NCBI RefSeq assembly: GCF_014384785.1
Contig: NZ_JACRSU010000001.1
Span: forward strand, 930,001-994,000
Length of the DNA stretch: 64,000 nt
Source: Congzhengia minquanensis
Lineage (GTDB): Bacteria; Bacillota; Clostridia; UBA1381; UBA9506
Reading direction: 5' to 3'
Shown here: in pieces, positions 25,992 to 35,836 of the stretch
Layout: every line of letters begins with the position of its first letter
Numbering within the stretch: position 1 is the first letter of the stretch
Program-made: the position numbers and the translations under genes
Notes under the pieces: model-generated
What the model saw: only the letters and a program-made list of their open reading frames with translations
What the model was told of the DNA's origin: nothing
Database searches by the model: none

Positions 25992-27245
25992 TTATCTGTA
26001 GCGTATAATATCCGCCCCCAACTGGGCAAGGTTTGCTTCAAAATTTTCATATCCCCGGTCGATAAATTCCGGCGTATTAATTACCGTTGTGCCGTCGGCC
26101 ATTAAAGCTGCAATGACCAAAGCCGCCCCGCCGCGCAAATCTGAAGCATTCACCTCTGTGCCTGAAAGCCTTTCCGTGCCGCAGACAACCGCCACTCTGC
26201 CGTCTACGCTGATTTTTGCACCCATTCGGCACAGCTCCGGCACGGGCTTAAACCTGCTTTCAAAAATTGTTTCCGTAATGATGGACGTGCCGTCGGCACA
26301 GCACAGCATTGCTAAAAACAGCGACTGCGCGTCTGTGGGAAATCCCGGATAGGGCATGGTTTTAATGCTGCCCGGGGCCAAAAGCCGTTTCGGCGCCTTC
26401 AGCAGAACTGTGTCCTCTGTGGAGAAAAGATAGCACCCGCAGTCTGCCAAAACAGACAGCACCGCCGATATATGTTCCGGGCACATGTGCGTTACGGTGA
26501 CTTCCCCGCCGGTTGCAGCCGCGGCGCAAAGATAGGTCGCCGCCACAATTCTGTCGGGCATAACGGTATATTGTGCGGGAACAAGCTCTTTTTTCCCCAC
26601 AATTTTTATGGTGGAGGTTCCCGCGCCTTGCACATCTGCACCCATGTTGTTTAAAAAGCAGGCCAAATCATCAATTTCAGGTTCCCGCGCCGCGTTTGAA
26701 ATCACCGTTTCGCCGTCTGCCATTGCTGCGGCAAGCAGCAGATTTTCTGTTGCGCCAACGCTGGGGAAATCCAAGTGTATGATTTTTCCCGTGAGCTTTT
26801 CCGCCTTGCAGATTAAATATCCATGCTCCTCTTTAATTTCAGCACCCAATTGCGCAAGCGTTTTCAGATGTAAGTCAATGGGCCTGGGGCCAAGCTCGCA
26901 GCCGCCGGGCGTGGATATTTTTGCCTCGTTGTTCCGCGCCAGCACTGCGCCCATGAAAATGACGGAAGAACGGAGCTTTCTCATCAAATGCTCCGGAATA
27001 AAGTTTCCCAGCGCACCGCTGGTGTCAACCGTCAATGTATTTCCATCGCGCGTAACTTTTGCGCCCAGGCTTTTTAAAATTTCAATGGTAATCACAACAT
27101 CTGAAAAATCAGGACAGTTATGAATGATATGTACTCCTCCCACCATGACAGTTGCTGCCAAAATAGGAAGAACGGCATTTTTCGCGCCGTGAATTCTGAC
27201 GTCTCCCGCAAGCGGGATACCGCCGTTTACGATTATTTTACCCAA
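25992..27245 (-). CDS. murA: UDP-N-acetylglucosamine 1-carboxyvinyltransferase MurA
   Basis: 417 residues from a TTG at 27245, chosen because AGGAGG lies eight bases before it and the protein then begins MGKIIVNGG as in the family. The PEP-attacking cysteine is C116 in TPGGCELGPR, with the IHGAKNAVLP substrate loop at 18-27. It catalyses the first committed step of peptidoglycan synthesis and is the fosfomycin target; the Cys makes this copy predicted sensitive. It occupies the place where B. subtilis carries murB. Confidence 0.97.
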   Translation of the reverse strand: MGKIIVNGGIPLAGDVRIHGAKNAVLPILAATVMVGGVHIIHNCPDFSDVVITIEILKSLGAKVTRDGNTLTVDTSGALGNFIPEHLMRKLRSSVIFMGAVLARNNEAKISTPGGCELGPRPIDLHLKTLAQLGAEIKEEHGYLICKAEKLTGKIIHLDFPSVGATENLLLAAAMADGETVISNAAREPEIDDLACFLNNMGADVQGAGTSTIKIVGKKELVPAQYTVMPDRIVAATYLCAAAATGGEVTVTHMCPEHISAVLSVLADCGCYLFSTEDTVLLKAPKRLLAPGSIKTMPYPGFPTDAQSLFLAMLCCADGTSIITETIFESRFKPVPELCRMGAKISVDGRVAVVCGTERLSGTEVNASDLRGGAALVIAALMADGTTVINTPEFIDRGYENFEANLAQLGADIIRYR

Positions 27246-27307
27246 AATGCGCACCTCCTGATAACGATTAAAAGTCATTACCATAGTATGCGCGCGGTAA
27301 GTTTTGG

Positions 27308-28405
27308 TTACTTTCGGGCAAGCTCTGCCACAATGTCGCAAATTCGTTTCGTGCCGTCGGTAATGGCAAGTTTTTTTGCCTCTTTGGACATTTGCATTCG
27401 CTTTTCCTGGTTAATAATCAGCGATTTTACCGTATCGGAAACAATGTTGTTTTGAATGTCACGCTCACAAATCATTACCGCCGCACCGCGGTCTGCAATG
27501 GATTTTGCGTTATATTCCTGATGGTTGTGGGTCACGTTGGGCGACGGGATTAAAACCGACGGCCGTCCCAGCGCGCACAGCTCGCTGACAGTAATTGCAC
27601 CGGAACGGGCAATGACCAAATCCGCCGCAGGAAGCACCACGTCCATGTTATAAATGTATGGGACGATTGCAATGTTGTCGCCCAGCTTGCTTTTGTCAAT
27701 CTTTTCGTTTACTTCGTCAAAAAAACGTTCCCCGGTGCCGCCTAAAAGCCGAAATTCCACATTGTCTAAACAATTTACAATTTCAACCAGCGCCTCGTTA
27801 ATGGTTCTTGCGCCAAGCGAGCCGCCTACCGTCACAATAAAGGGCCTGCCGTCAATTCCCAAAGTTTTTCTGGCTTCCTCATAAGACAAGTCCAGCATGT
27901 TTTCACGCAAGGGGTTTCCCGTTAATACGCAGACCTTTTTGGCCTTTTCGCTGACATAGGAAATGGTGTCTTCAAAGCTCACCGCCACACAGTCTGCAAA
28001 CCGTGCCGCCATTTTCACCGTCATGCCGGGGAACACATTCTGCTCGTGCACCAGCACCGGAATTTTCAGACTGTGGGCCGCAGACAGCACAGGAGCACAG
28101 ACGTATCCGCCTGTTCCCACAACAACGTCCGGAGAAAATTCCCGAATCATTCGTTTTGCGTCGCCAATTGCCCGAAGATATTTCAGCGCTACCGTCACAT
28201 TTTTTAGCGTCAGCTTTCGAACTAAGCCCTCAACGTCGATATATTTTATGTCAAATCCCTCTTTTGGAACAAGGGTTTTCTCCAAACCGGTTTCCTTGCC
28301 CACAAAAAGGATTTCTGCGCCATATTCTTTTTTCATTCTTTTGGCTATTGCAATGGCCGGATTAATATGTCCCGCCGTACCGCCGCCTGAAATTAAAACT
28401 TTCAC
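27308..28405 (-). CDS. murG: Lipid II synthase MurG
   Basis: 365 residues starting at a GTG. The GGGTAGH loop at 7-13 binds the pyrophosphate/lipid I; the C-terminal half carries the UDP-GlcNAc site (IARSGAITVSELCALGRPSVLIPSP). It transfers GlcNAc to lipid I on the inner membrane face. It lies 25 bp downstream of the ftsW-type gene. The ribosome site is weak and rather distant (AAAGGA), so translation may depend on the upstream gene. Confidence 0.97.
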   Translation of the reverse strand: MKVLISGGGTAGHINPAIAIAKRMKKEYGAEILFVGKETGLEKTLVPKEGFDIKYIDVEGLVRKLTLKNVTVALKYLRAIGDAKRMIREFSPDVVVGTGGYVCAPVLSAAHSLKIPVLVHEQNVFPGMTVKMAARFADCVAVSFEDTISYVSEKAKKVCVLTGNPLRENMLDLSYEEARKTLGIDGRPFIVTVGGSLGARTINEALVEIVNCLDNVEFRLLGGTGERFFDEVNEKIDKSKLGDNIAIVPYIYNMDVVLPAADLVIARSGAITVSELCALGRPSVLIPSPNVTHNHQEYNAKSIADRGAAVMICERDIQNNIVSDTVKSLIINQEKRMQMSKEAKKLAITDGTKRICDIVAELARK

Positions 28406-28430
28406 CTTAGACTAAACATTCCTTTCTGAA

Positions 28431-29591
28431 TTACCGCAAATCTACCACCTGTTTTTTAAACTTTGATACGTTCAGCACCATTCCCATTGCCGCCATTAAA
28501 AATACCAGAGACGAGCCGCCGGCGGAAAAGAACGGAAGTGAAATGCCTGTTGTGGGAATCATTTTCGTCACAACGGCAATGTTTAAAAAGGTCTGAATGC
28601 CAACCAGCGAAACAATCCCCGTTACCAGCAGGCTTCCAAAAGTATCCGGTGCATTCATGGCAATTTTAATGCCCCGCCAGATTAAAATGCCGAACAGTGC
28701 AATTACTACAACCGCGCCAACAATGCCCAGCTCCTCGCACACAATGGCAAAAATAAAGTCGTTCTGCGGCTCAGATACATACATATATTTCTGTCTGGAG
28801 TTACCAAATCCAAGGCCAAACAGCCCGCCGGAACCGATTGCAAAAAGCGACTGAATAATCTGCCAGCCGTCGCCCTGACGGTCGGCAAAGGGGTCAAAAA
28901 ATGTGGTCAGGCGGTCCATTCGGTACTGCTCTTTCATTGCAACGGCAATGAGGGCTGGAATGGCGGCAACAGAAGCAATGGCAAAATGCTTTAATCTTGC
29001 CCCTGCAACCAGCAGCATGATAACCGCTACAAACCCGATGATAATGCACACGCTAAAGTGCGGCTCTAAAATTAAAAGCCCCAGCACCACCAAAAGCATG
29101 GCCCAATAGCGCACCAGATATTTAAACTCACGAATTTTGTCTTTCGTAACAGAAAGACTTGCGGCAAAATAAATAATGACTGCAATTTTTGCCGCCTCTG
29201 AGGGCTGAATGGTGAAAGAACCAAACCCCAGCCATCGCCTGGAACCTTTAATCGGCGTGCTGAACAACACCAAAATCAGCAGGGCAATGGTTACCATGGC
29301 AATGGGAAGCGCAAACTTTTTATATAGCCGATAGTCGAACTTCATGGTAAAAATCATAGCGCCAACGCCTAAAACCGCCCACATTGCCTGTTTTTGAATA
29401 AAGTATAAGCCATTTCCATATTTTGCATTTGCAGATGGATAGCTGGCGCTGAATACCATAATAAGGCCAAATACCAGCAGCAGAATGACTACAGATAAAA
29501 ATCCTACATCTACACTTGTTTTTTTTATCACAGCATGTTCCGAACTTCCGGCACGCCTGAGTTTTGCACCTCTCTGCGCCCTCGCCGCCAT
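28431..29591 (-). CDS. ftsW: SEDS peptidoglycan polymerase FtsW/SpoVE
   Basis: About 386 residues from the ATG at 29591, with GCGGGGA upstream; a TTG at 29627, three bases after mraY, has no ribosome site but cannot be excluded. Around ten transmembrane helices and the SEDS signatures GSRRWLGFGSFTIQPSE and the C-terminal GISLPFFSAGGSS are evident. It polymerises lipid II at the septum together with its class B PBP. Whether it is the vegetative FtsW or the sporulation SpoVE cannot be told from sequence; the neighbouring SpoVD-like PBP is its natural partner. Confidence 0.93.
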   Translation of the reverse strand: MAARAQRGAKLRRAGSSEHAVIKKTSVDVGFLSVVILLLVFGLIMVFSASYPSANAKYGNGLYFIQKQAMWAVLGVGAMIFTMKFDYRLYKKFALPIAMVTIALLILVLFSTPIKGSRRWLGFGSFTIQPSEAAKIAVIIYFAASLSVTKDKIREFKYLVRYWAMLLVVLGLLILEPHFSVCIIIGFVAVIMLLVAGARLKHFAIASVAAIPALIAVAMKEQYRMDRLTTFFDPFADRQGDGWQIIQSLFAIGSGGLFGLGFGNSRQKYMYVSEPQNDFIFAIVCEELGIVGAVVVIALFGILIWRGIKIAMNAPDTFGSLLVTGIVSLVGIQTFLNIAVVTKMIPTTGISLPFFSAGGSSLVFLMAAMGMVLNVSKFKKQVVDLR

Positions 29592-29630
29592 ATTTGCATT
29601 CCCCGCTTTCAACAGCCCTTTGGCCAAGAA

Positions 29631-30596
29631 TTAAAACACTACAATGTAACTGATTGCGCACAGCACAACCGTAACGAAAGAAAACAGCAAAACAATTTTT
29701 TTCTCGTTTAACCCACACAGTTCAAAATGATGATGAATGGGACTCATTTTGAATACGCGTTTTCCTGTGGTTTTAAACGAAACTACCTGTATCATAACAG
29801 AGAGCGTTTCAATTAAATAAATGCCCCCGGCAATAATCAAAATCAGCGGCATTTTAAGCCCGATGGCCCCAACCGCAATCGCCCCGCCCAAAAAGAGAGA
29901 GCCTGTGTCGCCCATGAACACCTTGGCGGGATTGGCGTTAAAGAACAAAAATCCCAAGCAGGCCGCCGCCACCGCGCCCATAAACACAGCGATAGAGGTG
30001 TTTCCCACTTTGATTGCACAAATCATAAAGAACAACGAAACAATCAGCGTCACAGAAGACGCTAAACCGTCTAACCCGTCGGTTAAATTTACGCTGTTCA
30101 CGACAGCAAGCTGAACAAAAACCGCAAGGGGAATCGTCCAAAGCCCAATATCAATAGAGGCTTTCACAAACGGAACAACAATTTCTCCGCCAATGACCCC
30201 TGTGTGGCTCATAAACACAGTGACAACAACTGCCGCAATCAGCTGCGCCAAAAACTTTTGCTTTGAAGTAAGCCCCAAATTCCGTTTTTTTACCACTTTT
30301 ATATAGTCGTCGGCAAAGCCGATGATGCCAAACAACAGCGAACCCACAACCAGGCTGATTTCTGTCACGCCAAAATTTCCTGAAATGAAATATGCGGCCA
30401 GCGACCCAAAAACCACCGCGCAAATGATGGCCAAACCGCCCATCGTGGGGGTGCCGCTCTTTTTCTGGTGCCAGGCAGGCCCCTCCTCGCGAATGCTCTG
30501 GCCAAATTTCAGCCTTGTAAGCAGCGGTATTAAAATTGGTGTTATAATAATGCATGCAAGAAGCGACAGTCCGCTTCCAATCAGCAAGGTGTTCAA
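29631..30596 (-). CDS. mraY: Phospho-N-acetylmuramoyl-pentapeptide transferase MraY
   Basis: 321 residues, about ten transmembrane helices, starting at a TTG with AAGGGAG upstream. The family motifs are present: KSGTPTMGG in the first cytoplasmic loop, the catalytic Asp region GFADDYIKVVKKRNLGL, the NLTDGLDGLA motif, and the closing SPIHHHFELCGL. It makes lipid I from UDP-MurNAc-pentapeptide and undecaprenyl phosphate. It lies directly before ftsW: the murD gene that usually separates them is missing. Confidence 0.98.
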   Translation of the reverse strand: MNTLLIGSGLSLLACIIITPILIPLLTRLKFGQSIREEGPAWHQKKSGTPTMGGLAIICAVVFGSLAAYFISGNFGVTEISLVVGSLLFGIIGFADDYIKVVKKRNLGLTSKQKFLAQLIAAVVVTVFMSHTGVIGGEIVVPFVKASIDIGLWTIPLAVFVQLAVVNSVNLTDGLDGLASSVTLIVSLFFMICAIKVGNTSIAVFMGAVAAACLGFLFFNANPAKVFMGDTGSLFLGGAIAVGAIGLKMPLILIIAGGIYLIETLSVMIQVVSFKTTGKRVFKMSPIHHHFELCGLNEKKIVLLFSFVTVVLCAISYIVVF

Positions 30597-30624
30597 ACAA
30601 CCAGCTCCCTTTTCCTAAGCTTCT

Positions 30625-31998
30625 TTAAAAATTATTTTTTAAAAATTCCGTTACACGCTCCAAGCCCATAACGCGGGAGGCTTTCACCAGCACCACGTCG
30701 TTTTCTTTAATGGAGGACGACAAATAGGGATAAATTTCTTCAACCGTATCAACAGAAATGATATTCATGCTGTCCATTCCGTTTTCAAAGGCTCCCTCTG
30801 CAATGAACCTTGCATTTTCCCCAACCGTAATTAAAAGGTCAATGCCGTTTTTTGTCACCTCTGCGCCCAGCTCCCGGTGCGCATTATAACTATATGCACC
30901 TAAAGCTGCAATATCTCCTAAAACCGCAACTTTTCTGTCCCTCCGTTTGGAAAGCACAGACAATGCCGCCGAAACAGAGGCGGGAGCCGCGTTATAGCAG
31001 TCGTTAATAACGGTGATGCTGCCGCACCGGATAATGTCCATCCGCATTCCGGTCAGCGTAAAGTTCTGCAGTGCCTCTGCAATTTTTGCGTCGGGCACAC
31101 CGAAATAAATTCCTGCCGCGCAGGCAAGCAATGCGTCTGATACGTTGTGCTCCCCGGGAACCGGCAATGCTACCTTAAATTCGTGTCCCAGGCCCGAAAA
31201 CCGGAACGTCACGCTGTCTTCCTCTGCTTTTATATCAGAAGCAGTAAAGTCTGCCGTGGGGTTTTTCACCCCAACCGTTATCACTTTCTGCGAAATCTCA
31301 TCTTTATGAGCCATTAAAATTTTGTCGTCGCCGTTTAAAATAACCACACCATCTTTCTTTGTGTGGGCAAACAGCTCTGATTTTGCCCGATATATGTTTT
31401 CCTGCGAGCCTAAACGCTCAATGTGTGACATGCCAATGTTGGTAACGATTGCCGCGTTCGGCTGAACAATGGCAGAAAGCCTGTCTATTTCGCCGAAATT
31501 GTCCATTCCCATTTCAATCACCGCGGCGGTGATTGTTTCATCCGCTTCAAAAACCGTCAGCGGAACGCCAATTTCGTTGTTAAAGTTGTTTTTGTTTTTT
31601 AAGGTGTTAAATTTGGCGGATAAGACTGCATGCGTCATGTCCCGGGTGGTGGTCTTTCCTACGCTGCCCGTTATTCCCACAGTCGGCACACAAAGCCGCT
31701 TAATCACCAGCTGTGCCAGCGCTCCCATGGCCCGAACCGTGTTTTCAACAAAAATAACGGGGTGATTCAAATTTATTTCAACCTCCCGTTCCACAAGGGC
31801 ACAAACAGCGCCCTGTGCAAAGGCCTTTTCAACAAATGCGTGACCGTCTGCATTTTCACCGGGAATTGCCACAAACAGCGTGTTTTCTGCAGCCTTTCTG
31901 CTGTCGGTTACCACTGAAGTCACCGTGCCCGCCGGCGTGCCGTGAAGCAAACGTCCGCCAACAACCTGCAAAATTTCTGAAACTGAAACAGGAATCAT
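30625..31998 (-). CDS. murF: UDP-MurNAc-tripeptide:D-Ala-D-Ala ligase MurF
   Basis: 457 residues from the ATG at 31998, two bases after the murE stop and preceded by AGAGGTG inside the end of murE. The ATP loop GITGSVGKTTTRD is near 110-122, and the C-terminal domain includes NDCYNAAPASV, the murF form of the ligase motif. It completes the pentapeptide by adding D-Ala-D-Ala. The close junction with murE suggests translational coupling. Confidence 0.96.
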   Translation of the reverse strand: MIPVSVSEILQVVGGRLLHGTPAGTVTSVVTDSRKAAENTLFVAIPGENADGHAFVEKAFAQGAVCALVEREVEINLNHPVIFVENTVRAMGALAQLVIKRLCVPTVGITGSVGKTTTRDMTHAVLSAKFNTLKNKNNFNNEIGVPLTVFEADETITAAVIEMGMDNFGEIDRLSAIVQPNAAIVTNIGMSHIERLGSQENIYRAKSELFAHTKKDGVVILNGDDKILMAHKDEISQKVITVGVKNPTADFTASDIKAEEDSVTFRFSGLGHEFKVALPVPGEHNVSDALLACAAGIYFGVPDAKIAEALQNFTLTGMRMDIIRCGSITVINDCYNAAPASVSAALSVLSKRRDRKVAVLGDIAALGAYSYNAHRELGAEVTKNGIDLLITVGENARFIAEGAFENGMDSMNIISVDTVEEIYPYLSSSIKENDVVLVKASRVMGLERVTEFLKNNF

Positions 31999-32000
31999 AT

Positions 32001-33470
32001 TCACACCTCTGCCTTTTTCATTGCCGCAAGACACTCTGCAATAACTTCACGCTCATCAAAATGGTTTTTCGTCTTGCCAATAATCTGATAGGTTTCGTGG
32101 CCCTTGCCTGCCAAAATCACACAGTCGCCGTGCTTTGCAAACGACAGCGCATAGCCGATTGCCTCCCGCCGGTTTTCAATCACAATATGTTCGCAGTCGG
32201 TTTCTTTCACGCCTGCCATAATGTCTTCAATAATGGCCGCAGGATTTTCTGTTCTGGGATTGTCAGAGGTCACAATGCAGTAGTCGGAAAGCTCGCCTGC
32301 AACCTTGCCCATAATGGGGCGTTTTGTTCTGTCACGGTCTCCGCCGCAGCCAAACAGGGTAATCACTCTGCCCTCTGCAAATTCTTTCACGGTTTTTATA
32401 ATGTTTTCTAACCCGTCCGGCGTGTGGGCATAGTCAATAATCACCGTGAAATCGGTATTCGTATAAACCGTTTCACACCGCCCCATAACGCCTTTGGCAA
32501 AGGTCAGCGCCTCCACCGCCCGGCCTATTTCAATTCCTGCCGCTACAACGGCACCGATGGCCGTCAGCGCATTGTAAACAGAAAATCTGCCGGGAATCCC
32601 CAGCCGCACGGTGTAATCCTTTTGCTCATAACAAATGTTAAATATCACGCCCCGGGCCGAAATCCGAATGTCAGATGCTTTAATGTCCGCTTCGCTGTCG
32701 ATCCCATAGGACGTCATCGGACAGACGCTGTCGGCCAGAATGCTTCTTCCTGCTTTGTCATCAGCGTTTACCACGCCGCATTTGCTTTGCAGAAAAAGCT
32801 TTTTCTTGGCGTTTAAATAGTTTTCCATGGTAACGTGAAAATCAAGATGATCCTGAGTCAGGTTTGTAAACGCCCCAACAGAAAACTCAATGCCGTAAAC
32901 CCGGAATAAATCCAAAGAGTGGGAGGAAACCTCCATCACTACATATTCCACACCCTCTTCCACCATCTCATGGAACAGCTCAAACAGTTCCAACGACTCC
33001 GGTGTGGTGCGCTCTGTAGGCAGGGTTCTTCCGCAAATCATGTTGGCGTTTGTTCCGATTAAGCCTGTGGTTTTGCCCTCAAACTCCAAAATAGATTTAA
33101 TCAGCGTTGTCACTGTTGTTTTGCCGTTTGTTCCCGTAACGCCGATTATTTTAAGCTTTTTCTGGGGGTTTTTGTAAAAGGAAGCCCCCAGCTGCGCAAG
33201 CACTTGTCTGGTGTTTTTTGCAACAATCAGCGTTATGGTTTCAGGAATGTCGGGAAGCTTTGCCCCCTCCTGCACGACAATGGCAGACGCGCCGGCAGAA
33301 ATTGCCCCGGCGATGTATTTGTGCCCATCTGTTTCAAAACCTACAATGCAGACAAACACATAACCCGGCTTCACTTTTCTGGAATCGTAACAAATGCCTT
33401 TCATATCACGGTCTGTGTCGCCGACAATTTTAGAAACCGCGGCGTCTTTCAACAATGACGATAGTTTCAT
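32001..33470 (-). CDS. murE: UDP-MurNAc-L-Ala-D-Glu:meso-DAP ligase MurE
   Basis: 489 residues. The P-loop GVTGTNGKTTVTTLIKS lies near 109-125, and the substrate-selecting motif is DNPR (TSDNPRTENPA), which marks meso-diaminopimelate rather than lysine enzymes. The peptidoglycan is therefore predicted to be of the meso-DAP type. SD AAAGGAG. It is 37 bp downstream of the PBP gene and abuts murF. Confidence 0.97.
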   Translation of the reverse strand: MKLSSLLKDAAVSKIVGDTDRDMKGICYDSRKVKPGYVFVCIVGFETDGHKYIAGAISAGASAIVVQEGAKLPDIPETITLIVAKNTRQVLAQLGASFYKNPQKKLKIIGVTGTNGKTTVTTLIKSILEFEGKTTGLIGTNANMICGRTLPTERTTPESLELFELFHEMVEEGVEYVVMEVSSHSLDLFRVYGIEFSVGAFTNLTQDHLDFHVTMENYLNAKKKLFLQSKCGVVNADDKAGRSILADSVCPMTSYGIDSEADIKASDIRISARGVIFNICYEQKDYTVRLGIPGRFSVYNALTAIGAVVAAGIEIGRAVEALTFAKGVMGRCETVYTNTDFTVIIDYAHTPDGLENIIKTVKEFAEGRVITLFGCGGDRDRTKRPIMGKVAGELSDYCIVTSDNPRTENPAAIIEDIMAGVKETDCEHIVIENRREAIGYALSFAKHGDCVILAGKGHETYQIIGKTKNHFDEREVIAECLAAMKKAEV

Positions 33471-33507
33471 GGTGTAAACTCCTTTCGGAACGCGTCAATA
33501 ACTTCAA

Positions 33508-35718
33508 TCAATTTGTGCCTTCAACATCTAAGAATCTGAATTCTACCTGAACGACACTTCCGCGTTCAACCTCTGTTCCAGCCTCAGGCGTTTGCTTTTC
33601 CGCCACGGTGCGGTCGGAATCGGAGCCTGTGGCCCCTGCTCCAACAATGCTCAAATTTAGCCCTTTTGACGAAAGAATGGACTTTACGCTGGCCAACGAC
33701 TTGTTTTTCACATCAGGCACCGCAACCTTTTCATCACCCGCAGAGCTTTCTGTGTAAAGCACAATCACAGAGCCGGAGCTTACGGTTGCCCCGGAGGACG
33801 GCATTTGGCTCAAAACCTTTTCCCCGCTGCCGATAACCGTATGTTTTAATCCCATGTCTTCCAGCTTTTTCTTCGCCACAGACACCTCAAGCCCTGTCAC
33901 GTCCGGAACAGATATGTCAATGGTTGTTTTTTCTTCTGTTGTATATTGCGGCTCAACGCCTAAGTATTTTAATGTATCCTCCAAAATTTTACCAACAACG
34001 GGGGCCGCAACAGCGCCGCCGTAGTAAGAACCCAGCGAGGGTTCGTCAACAACTACCAGGCAGGCTACTTTCGGGTCGTTTGCCGGCGCAAATCCTAAAA
34101 ACGATGCAACATATTTGCCCTGCCCTCTGGGAATTTTCTCCGACGTACCGGTTTTTCCCGCCACCCGGTAGCCCTTAATGTAGGCATTTTGTCCGGAACC
34201 AACGTTAACCGCGTTTTCCAAAAGCTCGCGAACGGTTTTTGATGTTTCCTCCGACACAATCTGGCGCACCAGCGTAGGCTCAATTTTTTTCACAACCGTG
34301 CCTTCGTCGTTTGTCAGTTCTTTCACCACATGGGGTTTCATCAGGTTTCCGCCGTTTGCAACTGCGCTGACAGCTGAAATCAGCTGCAGCGGCGTAACTT
34401 TCGGCCCCTGGCCGAACGACGCTGTGGCAAGCTCAACGGTTTTAAACTGTTCGTCAGTGTAGAACACGCCGTTTGCCTCGCCGGGCAGGTCGAATCCGGT
34501 TTTATCGTTAAAGCCAAAGGCTTTGTAATACTGCTTAAACTTGTCAATTCCAACGCGCTGTCCAACTTCAATAAACACCGGGTTGCAGGAGTTTTTTACG
34601 CCGTCTTTAAAAGTTTCCGCGCCGTGGCCGCTCTTTTCGGCGCAGCTAATTCTTCTGTCTTCAACAATTTTATATCCGGGACAGAAAAAATGGTCCTCCG
34701 GCGTGACAACGCCTTCCTCCAGCGCCATAGACATGGTCATAATTTTAAAACACGAACCGGGCTCATAAGAGTCCACAACCGCTTTATTCCGCCACATTTT
34801 ATTTTTCGCGTTGGTAAGCGCCTTTTCATATTCTTCCCCGGAACCAAGTTTTTTAAGTCTGTTCAGGGTAACTTTGTCAATTAATTCGTTGGGGCTGTTC
34901 AAGTCAAAATTCGGCAGGGCGGCCATGGCCAAAACCTCGCCGGTTTTCACGTCCATCACGATGCAGGCGGCGCCCTCTGCCGCCTCCGTTTCGTTATACA
35001 CGTTTTCCAAATGCTTTTCCGCAAAATGCTGAATGGCCTCGTCAATGGTCAAAACCACGTTTAAGCCGTTTTCAGAATCGATGTGCCGCTCTTCCTGAAA
35101 CGGCATATCTGTTCCGTGGGCGTTTTTCAGCGTAACCACTCTGCCCGGCACGCCGGATAGTTCGTCGTCATACACCATTTCAATGCCGCCCAAACCCTGG
35201 TTGTCTCGGCCGGTAAAGCCGATAACGTGGGAGGCAAATGTGCCGTAAGGGTAATATCGTTTGGTATCCTCTTTAAAATATACGCCTTTTAAATTGAGTT
35301 CACGAATTTTGTCGGCTACCTCTGTTTCCACTTTCCGTTTAATCTCAACGTCCTGGGCGTTTTTGGTCAGTTTCGGTTTTACATCTTCTGCATTAAGCTC
35401 TAAAATTTCTGCAAACTTGTTGGCAAGTCCGTCAACGTCATATCCTGCCGCCGCAATCTCCTTCGGGTTCACCGTAATGGTTTCCGCCGAGGAGCTGACC
35501 GCCAGCGTTTTGCCGTTTCTGTCGTAAATTGTGCCCCTGGCAGACGACACCTGATAGTCTCTGGTTTGCTGCTCAATTGCGCCGGTTCTTAGTTTTTCTC
35601 CGTCTACAATGTTCAGTTTTAATATATAAAGCACAAGCATAATGAGAAGTGTTGTAAAAAACAACAGAACGTAAAACATTCGTTTCCGCAAGCTTGTTTT
35701 TGGCCCGGTAATCGCCAT
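33508..35718 (-). CDS. SpoVD/PBP2B-like penicillin-binding transpeptidase with two PASTA domains
   Basis: 736 residues. One N-terminal transmembrane helix (~15-34), a PBP dimerisation domain (~55-215), and a class B transpeptidase domain with the active-site SCFK at 322-325, the SCN triad and KTGTSEK. Two C-terminal PASTA domains begin VPDVTGLEV and VPDVKNKSL. It cross-links peptidoglycan at the septum with the FtsW/SpoVE-type polymerase. B. subtilis has separate pbpB (division) and spoVD (spore) here; only one gene is present, so it may serve division. SD AAGGGAG. Confidence 0.93.
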   Translation of the reverse strand: MAITGPKTSLRKRMFYVLLFFTTLLIMLVLYILKLNIVDGEKLRTGAIEQQTRDYQVSSARGTIYDRNGKTLAVSSSAETITVNPKEIAAAGYDVDGLANKFAEILELNAEDVKPKLTKNAQDVEIKRKVETEVADKIRELNLKGVYFKEDTKRYYPYGTFASHVIGFTGRDNQGLGGIEMVYDDELSGVPGRVVTLKNAHGTDMPFQEERHIDSENGLNVVLTIDEAIQHFAEKHLENVYNETEAAEGAACIVMDVKTGEVLAMAALPNFDLNSPNELIDKVTLNRLKKLGSGEEYEKALTNAKNKMWRNKAVVDSYEPGSCFKIMTMSMALEEGVVTPEDHFFCPGYKIVEDRRISCAEKSGHGAETFKDGVKNSCNPVFIEVGQRVGIDKFKQYYKAFGFNDKTGFDLPGEANGVFYTDEQFKTVELATASFGQGPKVTPLQLISAVSAVANGGNLMKPHVVKELTNDEGTVVKKIEPTLVRQIVSEETSKTVRELLENAVNVGSGQNAYIKGYRVAGKTGTSEKIPRGQGKYVASFLGFAPANDPKVACLVVVDEPSLGSYYGGAVAAPVVGKILEDTLKYLGVEPQYTTEEKTTIDISVPDVTGLEVSVAKKKLEDMGLKHTVIGSGEKVLSQMPSSGATVSSGSVIVLYTESSAGDEKVAVPDVKNKSLASVKSILSSKGLNLSIVGAGATGSDSDRTVAEKQTPEAGTEVERGSVVQVEFRFLDVEGTN

Positions 35719-35836
35719 ATCTATCCACTCCCTTCGGCGAGGTTGACTTAAATTTGATTTCTGCTTTTACAAAAGTTAGTGTGAAAGACACCTCTCTCAC
35801 ACTAACAATAAATTCTTTATCATGTTATGTATCGCT

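Noticed and set aside
29591..29627. TTG start for ftsW three bases after mraY
   Set aside because: There is no Shine-Dalgarno for it, while the ATG at 29591 has a GCGGGGA site; kept only as an alternative.
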